From Streptomyces sp. NRRL F-5630 (GTDB taxonomy: Bacteria; Actinomycetota; Actinomycetes; Streptomycetales; Streptomycetaceae), in the NCBI RefSeq assembly GCF_000719475.1, contig NZ_JOGO01000047.1:1-62586 (forward strand): a stretch of DNA of 62,586 nt, written 5' to 3'. Positions 35,411 through 43,199 of this stretch are shown here, piece by piece. A program made the translations under genes and the position numbers. Position 1 is the stretch's first letter. Each line of letters begins with the position of its first letter. Below the pieces are notes generated by a model that saw only the letters and a list, made by a program, of their open reading frames with translations, did not search any database and was not told the origin of the DNA.

Positions 35411-35713
35411 TCAGCGGCCCGGTTCGGGAGGGGCGGGATCGAGGCCGGGATCGAAGGGCGTGACCCAGAAGAACCCCTGGTCCTCCTCGTAGGCGTAGAG
35501 CAGCCCGGTGCTCCCGAGCGCCAACTCCTCGCCCTCGTACTGCCGTACCTGCACGAGCGCGGTGGAACCGTCCGCCGCGCGGACCTCGGCCTGTCCGAAG
35601 CGGACATCGACCCAGCCGGTACGGATGACGCACAGCGCGCCGACGAACTCCCGTAGCGAGGGACCCTCGTCCCCCGCGAAACGCGCCCAAGGCTTCCGGC
35701 CCCCCACGGTCAC
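35411..35713 (-). CDS. Small beta-rich protein upstream of flotillin
   Basis: 100 aa. The pattern of short strands (GALCVIRTGWVDVRFGQAEVR, then ALVQVRQYEGEELALGSTGLLYAYEED split by turns) would suit a small OB- or NfeD-like beta barrel, the usual partner fold of YqiK/flotillin proteins. No membrane segment. GTG 35713 is chosen because GGGGGTGG lies upstream and an earlier start adds low-character sequence. The 195-nt gap before flotillin is GC-rich, with repeats of GTGGTGCGGC. Confidence 0.6.
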   Translation of the reverse strand: MTVGGRKPWARFAGDEGPSLREFVGALCVIRTGWVDVRFGQAEVRAADGSTALVQVRQYEGEELALGSTGLLYAYEEDQGFFWVTPFDPGLDPAPPEPGR

Positions 35714-35948
35714 CCACCCCCGTTCCCACGGCCCTGGCGCCGGGCCGCTCCCCCGATCCTGCCCCTCTCCACACCCCGGGCGCACTGCGCGGTTCCGGCA
35801 ATGTTCGGCGGGAGGTCGGTGCCGGAGTGGGGACGGGGCGCGCGGAGGTCTCGCGCGAACCATCCGGTGGGGGAGGTCCGGCGACCGCCCCTGGAAAGCG
35901 CCCCGGCCCGGTCCGCGCTGACGCACGGGCCGGGCCGGGGCCCGCCGC

Positions 35949-36989
35949 TCAGGCCGCCGGGGCGTCCGCCGCCGAGCGCTGGGGGGCCGGGCGCCTGCGG
36001 AGGGCCGGGTCGGTGAGGGCCGGGGGCTGGAAGACCATGTCCAGGCGGCCGATGTCCGTCCCCGGCGGGACGATGGCGTCGATCTCGTCGAGCACGTCGT
36101 CGCTCAGCGCGATGCCTGCGCCCGCGAGGAGGTCGTCCAGGTGCTCCTTCGTGCGCGGGCCGATGATCGCCGAGGTCACGCCCGGGTGGGCGAGGACGAA
36201 CGCCATCGCCATGTGCGTGAGCGAGATACCCGTCTTCTCGGCGAGCGCGATCAGCCGCTCGACCGCGTCCACGCGCCGCTCGTCGGCGAAGTACGAGAAC
36301 AGCGCGCCGCGCCGCCCGTCCGAGCTCTGGCCCTTGCGGTAGCGCCCGGTGAGCTGGCCGCCGGCGAGCGGGCTGAAGACGAGCGCCCCCATCCCGTACC
36401 GCTCGACGACCGGCAGGACCTCGCTCTCGATGCCGCGGTCGAGGATCGAGTAGTTGGGCTGCTCGGTGCGGAAGCGATGGAGTCCGCGCCGCTCGGCGAC
36501 CCAGTGCGCCTCGACGAGGTACGAGGCCGGGAACGAGGAGGTGCCGATCGCGCGCGCCTTGCCCGCGCGCACGAGGTCGGTGAGCACCGACAGCGTCTCC
36601 TCGATGTCGGTGTCCTGGTCGGGGCGGTGGATCTGGAAGAGGTCCACGTGGTCCGTGCCCAGCCGCCGCAGCGAGTCCTCCAGGGCGCGCGTCAGCCAGC
36701 GCCGCGAGTTCCCCTGCATGTTCGGGTCCTCGCCCATCGGCAGGTGCGCCTTCGTGGCGAGCACGACCCCGTCCCTGCGTCCCTTGAGCGCCTTGCCGAC
36801 GATCTCCTCCGTCTCGCCCTGCGCGTAGAAGTCGGCGGTGTCGACGAAGTTGATCCCGGCGTCCAGCGCCTGGTGGATGATCCGCACGGAGTCCTCGTGG
36901 TCCGTGTTCCCGTGGGCCCCGAACATCATCGTGCCGAGGGCGTAGGGGCTGACCTTCATTCCTGTCCGGCCAAGGGGTCGGTAGTGCAT
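35949..36989 (-). CDS. Aldo/keto reductase
   Basis: 346 aa, NADPH-dependent. The catalytic tetrad is Asp50 and Tyr55 (DTADFY), Lys80 (ATKAHL) and a His near 118 (FQIHRPD). The C-terminal cofactor pocket IIGPRTKEHLDD is present. ATG 36989 has CAGGAG upstream. Substrate unknown; several Streptomyces relatives reduce aldehydes. Confidence 0.9.
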   Translation of the reverse strand: MHYRPLGRTGMKVSPYALGTMMFGAHGNTDHEDSVRIIHQALDAGINFVDTADFYAQGETEEIVGKALKGRRDGVVLATKAHLPMGEDPNMQGNSRRWLTRALEDSLRRLGTDHVDLFQIHRPDQDTDIEETLSVLTDLVRAGKARAIGTSSFPASYLVEAHWVAERRGLHRFRTEQPNYSILDRGIESEVLPVVERYGMGALVFSPLAGGQLTGRYRKGQSSDGRRGALFSYFADERRVDAVERLIALAEKTGISLTHMAMAFVLAHPGVTSAIIGPRTKEHLDDLLAGAGIALSDDVLDEIDAIVPPGTDIGRLDMVFQPPALTDPALRRRPAPQRSAADAPAA

Positions 36990-37431
36990 GGTGAAACTCC
37001 TGACGGAAAACGGAACAACGTTCAGCCAGACAATACGGAGCAGTGTTCCGGATCGCAAGCGGTGAGCGTCCGCACGGGTCACGGGGCGCCTGGACGGCGG
37101 GGTCGCGGCCCCCTGGCGACCTCCTAGGACCCTGCGGAGACGCCCCCGCCCGCCCTCGCGACCCGCACCGGCGGAGCGGGGGCGCGGCGGGAGGGCAGTG
37201 TCCGGGCGGGCGGTGTCCGGGTGGACGGGGCCCGCCTGCTGTGACACGTATCACGCCGCTTCGGCCGGTCCGGGCGGAATGCCCGGCGGGCCTCCCGGCG
37301 CTGGCACCCGTGGCGGGGACCGCGCACCGGTCCTCGCTTCGGTGTGCGCGCGGGCAAGGACGCCCGGCGCGGCCACACGTCCCCCTTCTTTCCGTGGCCG
37401 TCCCCAGCCCCCTTTGCGGAGGTACCCCGCC

Positions 37432-38655
37432 ATGCCCTTGGCCCTGCTCGCGCTCGCCGTCGTCGCCTTCGGCATCGGCACGACGGAGTTCGTCTCGATG
37501 GGCCTGCTGCCGCAGATAGCCGACGGCGTCGGCGTCTCCGTGCCGCAGGCGGGCAACATCGTCTCGGCGTACGCGCTCGGCGTCGTCATCGGCGCACCGC
37601 TCCTCACCGGGCTCGGTGCCCGCATCCCGCACAAGAAGCTGCTGCTCTGGCTCACCGGCCTCTTCGTCATCGGCAACACCGCCTCCGCCTTCGCGCCCGG
37701 CTTCGGCACGCTCTTCGCCGCGCGCGTCCTCGCGGGCCTGCCGCACGGCGCGCTCTTCGGCGTCGGCGCGGTCGTCGCCTCCCGGCTCGTCGCGCCCGAG
37801 CGGGCCGCCCGCGCGGTGTCGATGATGTTCCTCGGGCTGACCGTCGCGAACATCGTGGGCGTCCCCGCCGGTACGGCGCTCGGGCAGGCGCTCGGCTGGC
37901 GCGCCGCGTACCTCGCCGTCGCCGGGATCGGCCTCGTCGCGCTCGCCGCGCTCGGGAAGCTCGTACCGCACCAGCCGCGCGGCGAGGGGGCTGGCATCGG
38001 CCGCGAACTGCGCGCGATGGGCAACCGCCACATCGCGATCATGCTCGCCACGGCGGTCGTCGGCTTCGGCGGCTGCTTCGCCGTCTACAGCTACCTCGTG
38101 CCGATGCTCACCGAGGTCACGGGCATGGCCGAGTCGTCGACGACGTTCGTCCTCGCGCTGTACGGGGTCGGCATGACGCTCGGCACGCTCCTCGCCGGAC
38201 CGCTCACCGACCGCGCCCCGCGCCCCACGCTCTACGGCGGCCTGATCGTCCTCGCGGTGACGCTCGCGGCCTTCTACTTCGCGATCCACGTCCTCGCGAC
38301 GGCGCTCCTGTGCGTCCTGCTGATCGGAGTGGTGGGCGCGCTCATCACGACGCCCGTGCAGATGCTCCTCATGGCGAAGGCGGAGGAGGCGCCGACGATG
38401 GCGGCCGCCTCGAACCACTCCGCCTTCAACCTGGCCAACGCGGGCGGCGCGTGGCTCGGCGGCCTCGTGATCTCGGCGGGCTGGGGCTGGACCTCGCCCG
38501 CGCTCGTCGGCACGGCCCTCGCGGTCGGCGGCCTCGCGCTCGCGCTCGTCGCGGGCCGGATGGACGGCGGCGTGTCGCTGCGCGGCCGGACGAAGGTGGT
38601 GGCGAGCGGATCGCCGCTGCCGACGGCTCCCGAGACCGTGGAGGTCCGGGACTGA
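37432..38655 (+). CDS. MFS efflux transporter, DHA1 family
   Basis: 407 aa with about 12 hydrophobic segments. The start LALAVVAFGIGTTEFVSMGLLP and the loop ARIPHKKLLLWL are typical of the AraJ/Cml-like DHA1 drug exporters. A proton-motive-force exporter of small molecules is likely; the substrate is not evident. ATG 37432 lies 9 nt after GGAGG. Confidence 0.88.
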   Translation: MPLALLALAVVAFGIGTTEFVSMGLLPQIADGVGVSVPQAGNIVSAYALGVVIGAPLLTGLGARIPHKKLLLWLTGLFVIGNTASAFAPGFGTLFAARVLAGLPHGALFGVGAVVASRLVAPERAARAVSMMFLGLTVANIVGVPAGTALGQALGWRAAYLAVAGIGLVALAALGKLVPHQPRGEGAGIGRELRAMGNRHIAIMLATAVVGFGGCFAVYSYLVPMLTEVTGMAESSTTFVLALYGVGMTLGTLLAGPLTDRAPRPTLYGGLIVLAVTLAAFYFAIHVLATALLCVLLIGVVGALITTPVQMLLMAKAEEAPTMAAASNHSAFNLANAGGAWLGGLVISAGWGWTSPALVGTALAVGGLALALVAGRMDGGVSLRGRTKVVASGSPLPTAPETVEVRD

Positions 38656-38729
38656 GCCGGGCCCGTACGGGACGGAGCCCCGGGGCCACGAGAGCGGGCC
38701 GGGTGGTGCCCGTGCCGGAGGGACAGCCC

Positions 38730-39155
38730 TTAGGCGCGGCCGCCCTTGCCGCGCTCCCACTCCCTCTCCGCGCGCTCCATCGCCGCCCGGTGGGCGTGCG
38801 ACCGCCGTGTCGCGAGCGCGCCGGAGAGGAGGCCCACGCCGGTGACGGCGAGGGGGAAGGAGAGGACGAGCGGCACGGTGGAGCTCTGCCAGTTGCGCTG
38901 GACGACACAGGCCTCGATCGAGTCGTCCGCTTGTGAGTGCCGGGTGGCCGCGTAGAGTTCCCCGTCCTCGCGGTGGAACGGTGCGGAGCAGTGAATGCCG
39001 TTGGCGGTCTCGTACGGGGTGAAGGTGTGCCAGGCCGACCAGGCCCAGCACAGGCCCGCGACGATCAGCAGCCCGATCCCCCAGGCCAGCCGCCGCTCGG
39101 TACCGGCCTGGAACCGCTGGTCCACACTCGAAGGATGCTCCGGCTCCGCCGCCAT
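38730..39155 (-). CDS. Two-helix membrane protein of unknown function
   Basis: 141 aa with two transmembrane segments (about 25-43 and 94-112). Between them lies an extracytoplasmic loop with two Cys (IHCSAPF and EACVVQR) that could form a disulfide. The C-terminus is strongly charged. No family recognised. It converges with the MFS gene. Confidence 0.65.
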   Translation of the reverse strand: MAAEPEHPSSVDQRFQAGTERRLAWGIGLLIVAGLCWAWSAWHTFTPYETANGIHCSAPFHREDGELYAATRHSQADDSIEACVVQRNWQSSTVPLVLSFPLAVTGVGLLSGALATRRSHAHRAAMERAEREWERGKGGRA

Positions 39156-39196
39156 CCGCCCGTTCCCCCCACTGTCACTGCCGTTGTCACTGCGGT

Positions 39197-39254
39197 CTCG
39201 CCAATTCCCGTACGGCGCAGAACTACTCGCCAGTTCCCGTACGGCGCAGAACTA
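39197..39254. repeat. 29-bp tandem direct repeat, two copies
   Basis: Copies at 39197-39225 and 39226-39254 differ at one position (CTCGCCAA versus CTCGCCAG, then TTCCCGTACGGCGCAGAACTA in both). They sit between two minus-strand genes. Confidence 0.8.
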
Positions 39255-39268
39255 TAGGGGAGCCGCAC

Positions 39269-39880
39269 CTATTTCCACAGGGCCGCACGGCGCAGCGACT
39301 GCGGGCAGTGCAGGAAGATCTCGTCGATCGCTATCTCGATGGCGAGGGCGGGGCGCAGCGCCTTGCCGGCCGCCGTCGCCTTCATCGCGTCGAAGTAGGG
39401 CGCCTCGCTCAGGACGCGAGCACGGCCGTTGACGCGGAGCACCTCCTTGCCGCCGGGGATGAGGTAGAGGAGGCCGACATGCGGGTTGCGCAGGATGTTG
39501 TGGAGGCTGTCGCCCCTGCGGTTCCCGGGGCGTTCGGGCAGGGCGATCGTCGAGGCGTCGACGACGTGCGTGAAGCCGGGGAGGTCGCCGCGCGGCGAGG
39601 CGTCGCAGTTACCGGCCTCGTCGGAGGTCGACAGGACGCAGAACGGGGCGCGGGCGAGGATGTCCAGGTCCTCGGGAGCGAGGCGGTCGTGGACCTTCTC
39701 GATCACGACGGGCCAGGGCTCGCCGAGGAGGGCGGCCAGTTCCCGGGGGCTGCGGATCTCGGTGGTGGGCGCCTGGGGGGCGGGCGCCTCCGTCACCGGT
39801 GCCTGGGTGGGCGCCGTGGTGCCGGGGGCCGGGGGCGCGGGCGGGGCGGTGGGGCCGTCGTGGCCGGTGAGCGTGGACAT
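39269..39880 (-). CDS. Pyridoxamine-5'-phosphate-oxidase-like flavoprotein
   Basis: 203 aa. A Pro/Ala/Thr-rich N-terminus (1-40) precedes a split-barrel flavin domain with APFCVLSTSDEAGNCDASPRG, GDSLHNILRNPHVGLLYLIPG and LRVNGRARV. Members bind FMN, F420 or heme; this one is most like the FMN/heme-utilisation branch by its DASPRGD motif. A possible iron box overlaps the start codon, so iron control may apply. Confidence 0.8.
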   Translation of the reverse strand: MSTLTGHDGPTAPPAPPAPGTTAPTQAPVTEAPAPQAPTTEIRSPRELAALLGEPWPVVIEKVHDRLAPEDLDILARAPFCVLSTSDEAGNCDASPRGDLPGFTHVVDASTIALPERPGNRRGDSLHNILRNPHVGLLYLIPGGKEVLRVNGRARVLSEAPYFDAMKATAAGKALRPALAIEIAIDEIFLHCPQSLRRAALWK

Positions 39881-39893
39881 TAGGCATACCTTA
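39880..39893. promoter_or_regulatory. Possible iron-box (DmdR1/IdeR-type) site
   Basis: TTAGGCATACCTTA resembles the half-sites of the actinobacterial iron box (TTAGGTTAGGCTAACCTAA) but with three or more mismatches. It overlaps the start of the flavoprotein gene. Confidence 0.35.
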
Positions 39894-40076
39894 CTTTCTT
39901 CCGCACGTATGCCCGATACCCGCCCCCGGCGCTGTCCCCCGGTCGTACGAGCGCGCGAGGAAGTCGCGGCGCACCGACGCGGAGCGCATACGGCAGGCCG
40001 GGGGGAGGCACACGGAAGGTACGCGGCGTGCGGCACGCGGGCCGCGTACGAGCCGCGACGACAAGGAGCCCCGCCC

Positions 40077-40442
40077 ATGGCACTGTTCGGGAACGCCCAC
40101 ACCATCGACCCGGCCAAGGCCGCGCACGACTACGCGCGACTGCTCGGCCCCGGCGAGCAGGTGCACGCCGCGTACCTGCTGATCCGCGACACGATCCTCT
40201 TCACCGACCGGCGGCTGCTGCTCGTCGACAAGCAGGGCCTGACCGGCAAGAAGATCGAGTACCACTCGGTCCCGTACCGCAGCATCACGCACTTCGCCGT
40301 CGAGACGGCCGGGCACCTGGACCTCGACGCGGAGCTGAAGATCTGGCTCTCGGGGACGGAGGTGCCGATCACGAAGACCTTCACGAAGGGGGTCGACATC
40401 TACGAAGTCCAGGCGATCCTCACGCAGTTCGTGACGCGGTGA
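40077..40442 (+). CDS. PH-like domain protein (bPH family)
   Basis: 121 aa. A single bacterial pleckstrin-homology-like fold: ILFTDRRLLLVDKQGLTGKK, then SVPYRSITHFAVE, ELKIWLSG and the C-terminal helix VDIYEVQAILTQFVTR. Function unknown; such proteins are widespread and soluble. ATG 40077 has AAGGAG 8 nt upstream. Confidence 0.85.
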   Translation: MALFGNAHTIDPAKAAHDYARLLGPGEQVHAAYLLIRDTILFTDRRLLLVDKQGLTGKKIEYHSVPYRSITHFAVETAGHLDLDAELKIWLSGTEVPITKTFTKGVDIYEVQAILTQFVTR

Positions 40443-40531
40443 GGCGGACGGGAGAGGCGCGACGGGGCAGGTGCCGCACGGGGCGGGCGTGAGGGGGAGC
40501 CTCCCGACACGGCGCTTCACGACACGGAACT

Positions 40532-40558
40532 GGGGCGGGGCGCACACGGCCCCGCCCC
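40532..40558. terminator. Terminator between convergent genes
   Basis: GGGGCGGGGC and GCCCCGCCCC form a perfect 10-bp stem with a 7-nt loop, between the ends of the PH-like gene and the chitosanase gene. Confidence 0.75.
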
Positions 40559-40567
40559 CGGCCCGCC

Positions 40568-41488
40568 TCATCCGATCCGGTAACTGTCCCCGTAGACCTT
40601 CCACTCCAGCGGCGGCTCCAGCCCGAGGTTCCCGGCGTCCAGGAACACCCGCTGGGCCGTGTCGACCCGGCTCGTGTCGGAGTGCGCCTCCTCCTGCTTC
40701 ATCGCCCACACCCTCGCGTCGAGGAAGGCGTTCAGCCACGCCGTCTCGTCGCCGCCCCCGGCGGGCGGCTTCGCCTCGCGCAGGGCGCGGGCGCGGATGC
40801 CGCCGAAGCTCGTGCCGTCGTCCCCGGGCCCGTGCATCACGAGCGCGTCGTAGTAGATGAACTGCCCGAGCGTGCCGACCCCGTCCTTCTCGCCCTGCGC
40901 CACGGCCGGGTCGAAGTACACGCGGTCGCGCTCGTCGTTCTGCGCCTGCTGGAAGGCCGGGTCCTCGGCCGCCGTGCGCCACGCCTCCTCGAAGGCGGAG
41001 CCGAGGCCCGCGTGCGAGTCAGTGCCGTTCACCTCGCGCAGGGCGGGGAGGTACGGGGCGAGCACGTTGCCCGGCGCCCTCTTCGCGTACAGCTCCACGA
41101 GGTCCAGCATGTCGCCGGTCCCCGAGCAGAAGCCGATGATCCCCGCCGTGTAGCCGCGCCCGTCGCCGATGTCCTCGATGTAGCGGTACTGGGCCTTCCA
41201 GTCGAGCGAGGAGTTCTCGGCGCTGGAGACGAGCTGCATCGCGATCTCCTTCTTCGCCGGGTCGTCGAGGCCCGTCGCCGCCTCCGTACGGGCCTGCTCC
41301 GCCCGCGCCGCGCCCCTCGCGCCGTGCTCCGGGGCGGGCGAGGCGAGGGCGTACGAGGCGGACGGGACCGCCAGCGCGACCGCCACGACGAACGGCGCGA
41401 GCCGCCGCAGCCGACGGGCGCGGGCGGAGCGGGAGTGGTCGGGGGTGTGGGGGGTGGTGCTCGGGGTGTGGGGGGTTTCGGAGTTCAA
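40568..41488 (-). CDS. csn: Secreted chitosanase, glycoside hydrolase family 46
   Basis: 306 aa. An Arg-rich start and hydrophobic segment (LAPFVVAVALAVPSASYALA) form an export signal, with mature enzyme from about residue 72. The catalytic pair is Glu91 (SSAENSSLDW) and Asp109 (EDIGDGRGYT), spaced 18 residues as in the Streptomyces N174 enzyme (Glu22/Asp40). The rest is also typical (FCSGTGDMLDLV, NDERDRVYFDPA, MHGPGDD). It hydrolyses chitosan outside the cell. The start is TTG 41488, since GGAGGAAGG lies directly upstream; ATG codons there are absent. Confidence 0.95.
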   Translation of the reverse strand: MNSETPHTPSTTPHTPDHSRSARARRLRRLAPFVVAVALAVPSASYALASPAPEHGARGAARAEQARTEAATGLDDPAKKEIAMQLVSSAENSSLDWKAQYRYIEDIGDGRGYTAGIIGFCSGTGDMLDLVELYAKRAPGNVLAPYLPALREVNGTDSHAGLGSAFEEAWRTAAEDPAFQQAQNDERDRVYFDPAVAQGEKDGVGTLGQFIYYDALVMHGPGDDGTSFGGIRARALREAKPPAGGGDETAWLNAFLDARVWAMKQEEAHSDTSRVDTAQRVFLDAGNLGLEPPLEWKVYGDSYRIG

Positions 41489-41550
41489 CGCCCTTCCTCC
41501 ATCGCAGAGTCGAGAGGTGCATGGGACGTGCCGCAGACCGGCACCCGGCC

Positions 41551-41571
41551 TGTTAGGAAGCTTTCCTAACA
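41551..41571. promoter_or_regulatory. Palindromic operator upstream of chitosanase
   Basis: TGTTAGGAA-GCT-TTCCTAACA is a perfect 9-bp inverted repeat 62 nt before the start. Streptomyces chitosanase genes carry a palindrome of this TTAGGAA/TTCCTAA type that binds the ROK-family regulator CsnR (from memory). The regulator gene is not in this window. Confidence 0.75.
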
Positions 41572-42383
41572 GAACTCGCGCCCTCCGTACAGACCTTCGA
41601 CCGCGCTCCTTCACGCCACGCCCGCCACCCGGCCCCCTTCCCCACGCCTTCAGGCCGCCCCGTCGCAGCCGGGTAGCCGCCGACACCGCACCGCATCACC
41701 CCCGGCCCCCGCTCGTCCCCCGCACAGCGCCACCCGGCACGGCACCACCCGGGCACCGCCGCACCCGCCAACGCTGCCGGGATCAGGCAATGCGTGCCGC
41801 CCCCGGGCCCATGCATCATCAATCCATCGCACCGGCCCCACGGGGGACGGCCTCCCACGGGGGACTCGGGGGAGAGCGGGGGGCCGCCGGGGCCGGTACG
41901 AGAACCCCTCGGGGGAACCAGGGGGACGGGGAACCGAAGGAGCCGGGGGGAGCCTTCGGGACCACGGGGGGTACGGGGGATGCCGCCTGCGGTGCGCGGG
42001 CCGGGCGCGAAGCCGCTCCCGCCCACGCACCGAGGCGGCCGTCCACCCCACCCGCCGAGAGACCGCGTCACCGCCCACCGGGAAGACCCTGACGACGGAC
42101 CGCCCCACCCCGTCCGGCCGGCACGGGACACTTCCGCGAGATGAGGCGCGACTCCCCTCCGAGCCTCCGAGTCTCCGAGCCCCCTGCGCCTGCAAGCCCC
42201 GCTCCCGCAAAGGCACTTGGCGCGGTGACGCACAGGCGGAGCGCACGGGGAGAGGCTGGCCCGGTGACCTCCCAAGGACCGGGGCCACACGATGGCACGC
42301 GAGAGGGCCCGGGAGCCGATCAAGCTCCCGGACCCGCACCGCGCACTGACCGAGAGTCCGACTCCCTCTCGGCGTGCTTACGT
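41572..42383. other. 812-bp non-coding interval with G-run strand
   Basis: I see no supported gene: the open frames on both strands have no RBS, family motif or natural composition. The + strand between 41,838 and 41,990 is packed with runs of four to six G, and 41859-41892 has four such runs separated by 4-5 nt, which could form a G-quadruplex. Confidence 0.45.
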
Positions 42384-43049
42384 TCACTTCTTCGGCATCA
42401 GCACCGAGTCGATGATGTACACGTTCGCATTGGCGGTTTTCACATTCCCGCAGACGACCTCGGCGCTGTCGTCGACCTTGTACGACGTACCCGAGCCGGA
42501 GGTCATGAGCGTGCTCTTCTCCAGCGTCTCGAAGGTGCCCTTCTCCAGGTCCTTCGGCGCGAGCTTCTCGCCGACGACGTGGTAGGTCAGGATCTTCGTC
42601 AACTGCGCCTTGTCGGCGAGGACCTTGTCGAGGTCGGCCTTCGGGATCTTCGCGAAGGCGTCGTTCGTCGGCGCGAACACCGTGACGTCCTTCGCGTTGT
42701 TGAGCGTGTCGACGAGCCCCGCCTTCTTCACCGCCGCCACGAGCGTGGAGAGCGCCGGGTTGTGCGAGGCCGCCGTCGCCACCGGGTCCTGTGCCATGCC
42801 GTCGAACGACCCCGCGCCGCTCTTCGGTACGCCCGCGCAGCCGGGCCCGAAGGGAGCCGCCTCGTCCCTCGACCGGTCCTGGCCGGCCGCCGGTGAACTC
42901 GCTTCCTTCGAGGCTTCCTTGGAAGCGGCGGTCCCCTTCGACGAGTTGTCCGAGGCGTTGTTGTCGCTGTCACCGGAGCACGCGCTGAGCGCCACCGGCA
43001 GGACGGCGACGGCGAGCGCGAGGGCGGTACGGCGGAGGGCGGTGTGCAT
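42384..43049 (-). CDS. Fasciclin-domain lipoprotein (MPT83/MPT70-like)
   Basis: 221 aa. The lipobox LSAC puts the lipidated Cys at residue 24. A Ser/Ala/Lys-rich linker follows (about 25-75), then a fasciclin domain (about 90-219) with TVFAPTNDAFAKIP and LTKILTYHVVGEKL and the C-terminal NANVYIIDSVLMP. It is anchored outside the membrane. The mycobacterial counterparts MPT70 and MPT83 are SigK targets. ATG 43049 is chosen for TTGGAGAA upstream. I found no SigK-type promoter in front of it. Confidence 0.9.
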   Translation of the reverse strand: MHTALRRTALALAVAVLPVALSACSGDSDNNASDNSSKGTAASKEASKEASSPAAGQDRSRDEAAPFGPGCAGVPKSGAGSFDGMAQDPVATAASHNPALSTLVAAVKKAGLVDTLNNAKDVTVFAPTNDAFAKIPKADLDKVLADKAQLTKILTYHVVGEKLAPKDLEKGTFETLEKSTLMTSGSGTSYKVDDSAEVVCGNVKTANANVYIIDSVLMPKK

Positions 43050-43199
43050 GAGGTTCTCCAAGAGGGTGAGGAGGTGAGGGGGAGGAGAGATTGCTGTCGT
43101 GAAAGCGCGGGTCAGCCAGGCCAACAGGCGTGTATGACATGCTCACGTCACGAGGTCGGCTACGGCGGCATCGCCTGCCGCCGCCGTGCACGGCGGTCG

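Noticed and set aside
35710..39051. 1113-codon open frame on the minus strand
   Set aside because: It overlaps the aldo/keto reductase in another frame and the MFS gene on the other strand and has no recognisable fold.
41650..42387. Possible minus-strand gene in the gap before the fasciclin gene
   Set aside because: No RBS, no family features, Arg/Gly/Pro bias typical of a non-coding GC-rich stretch.
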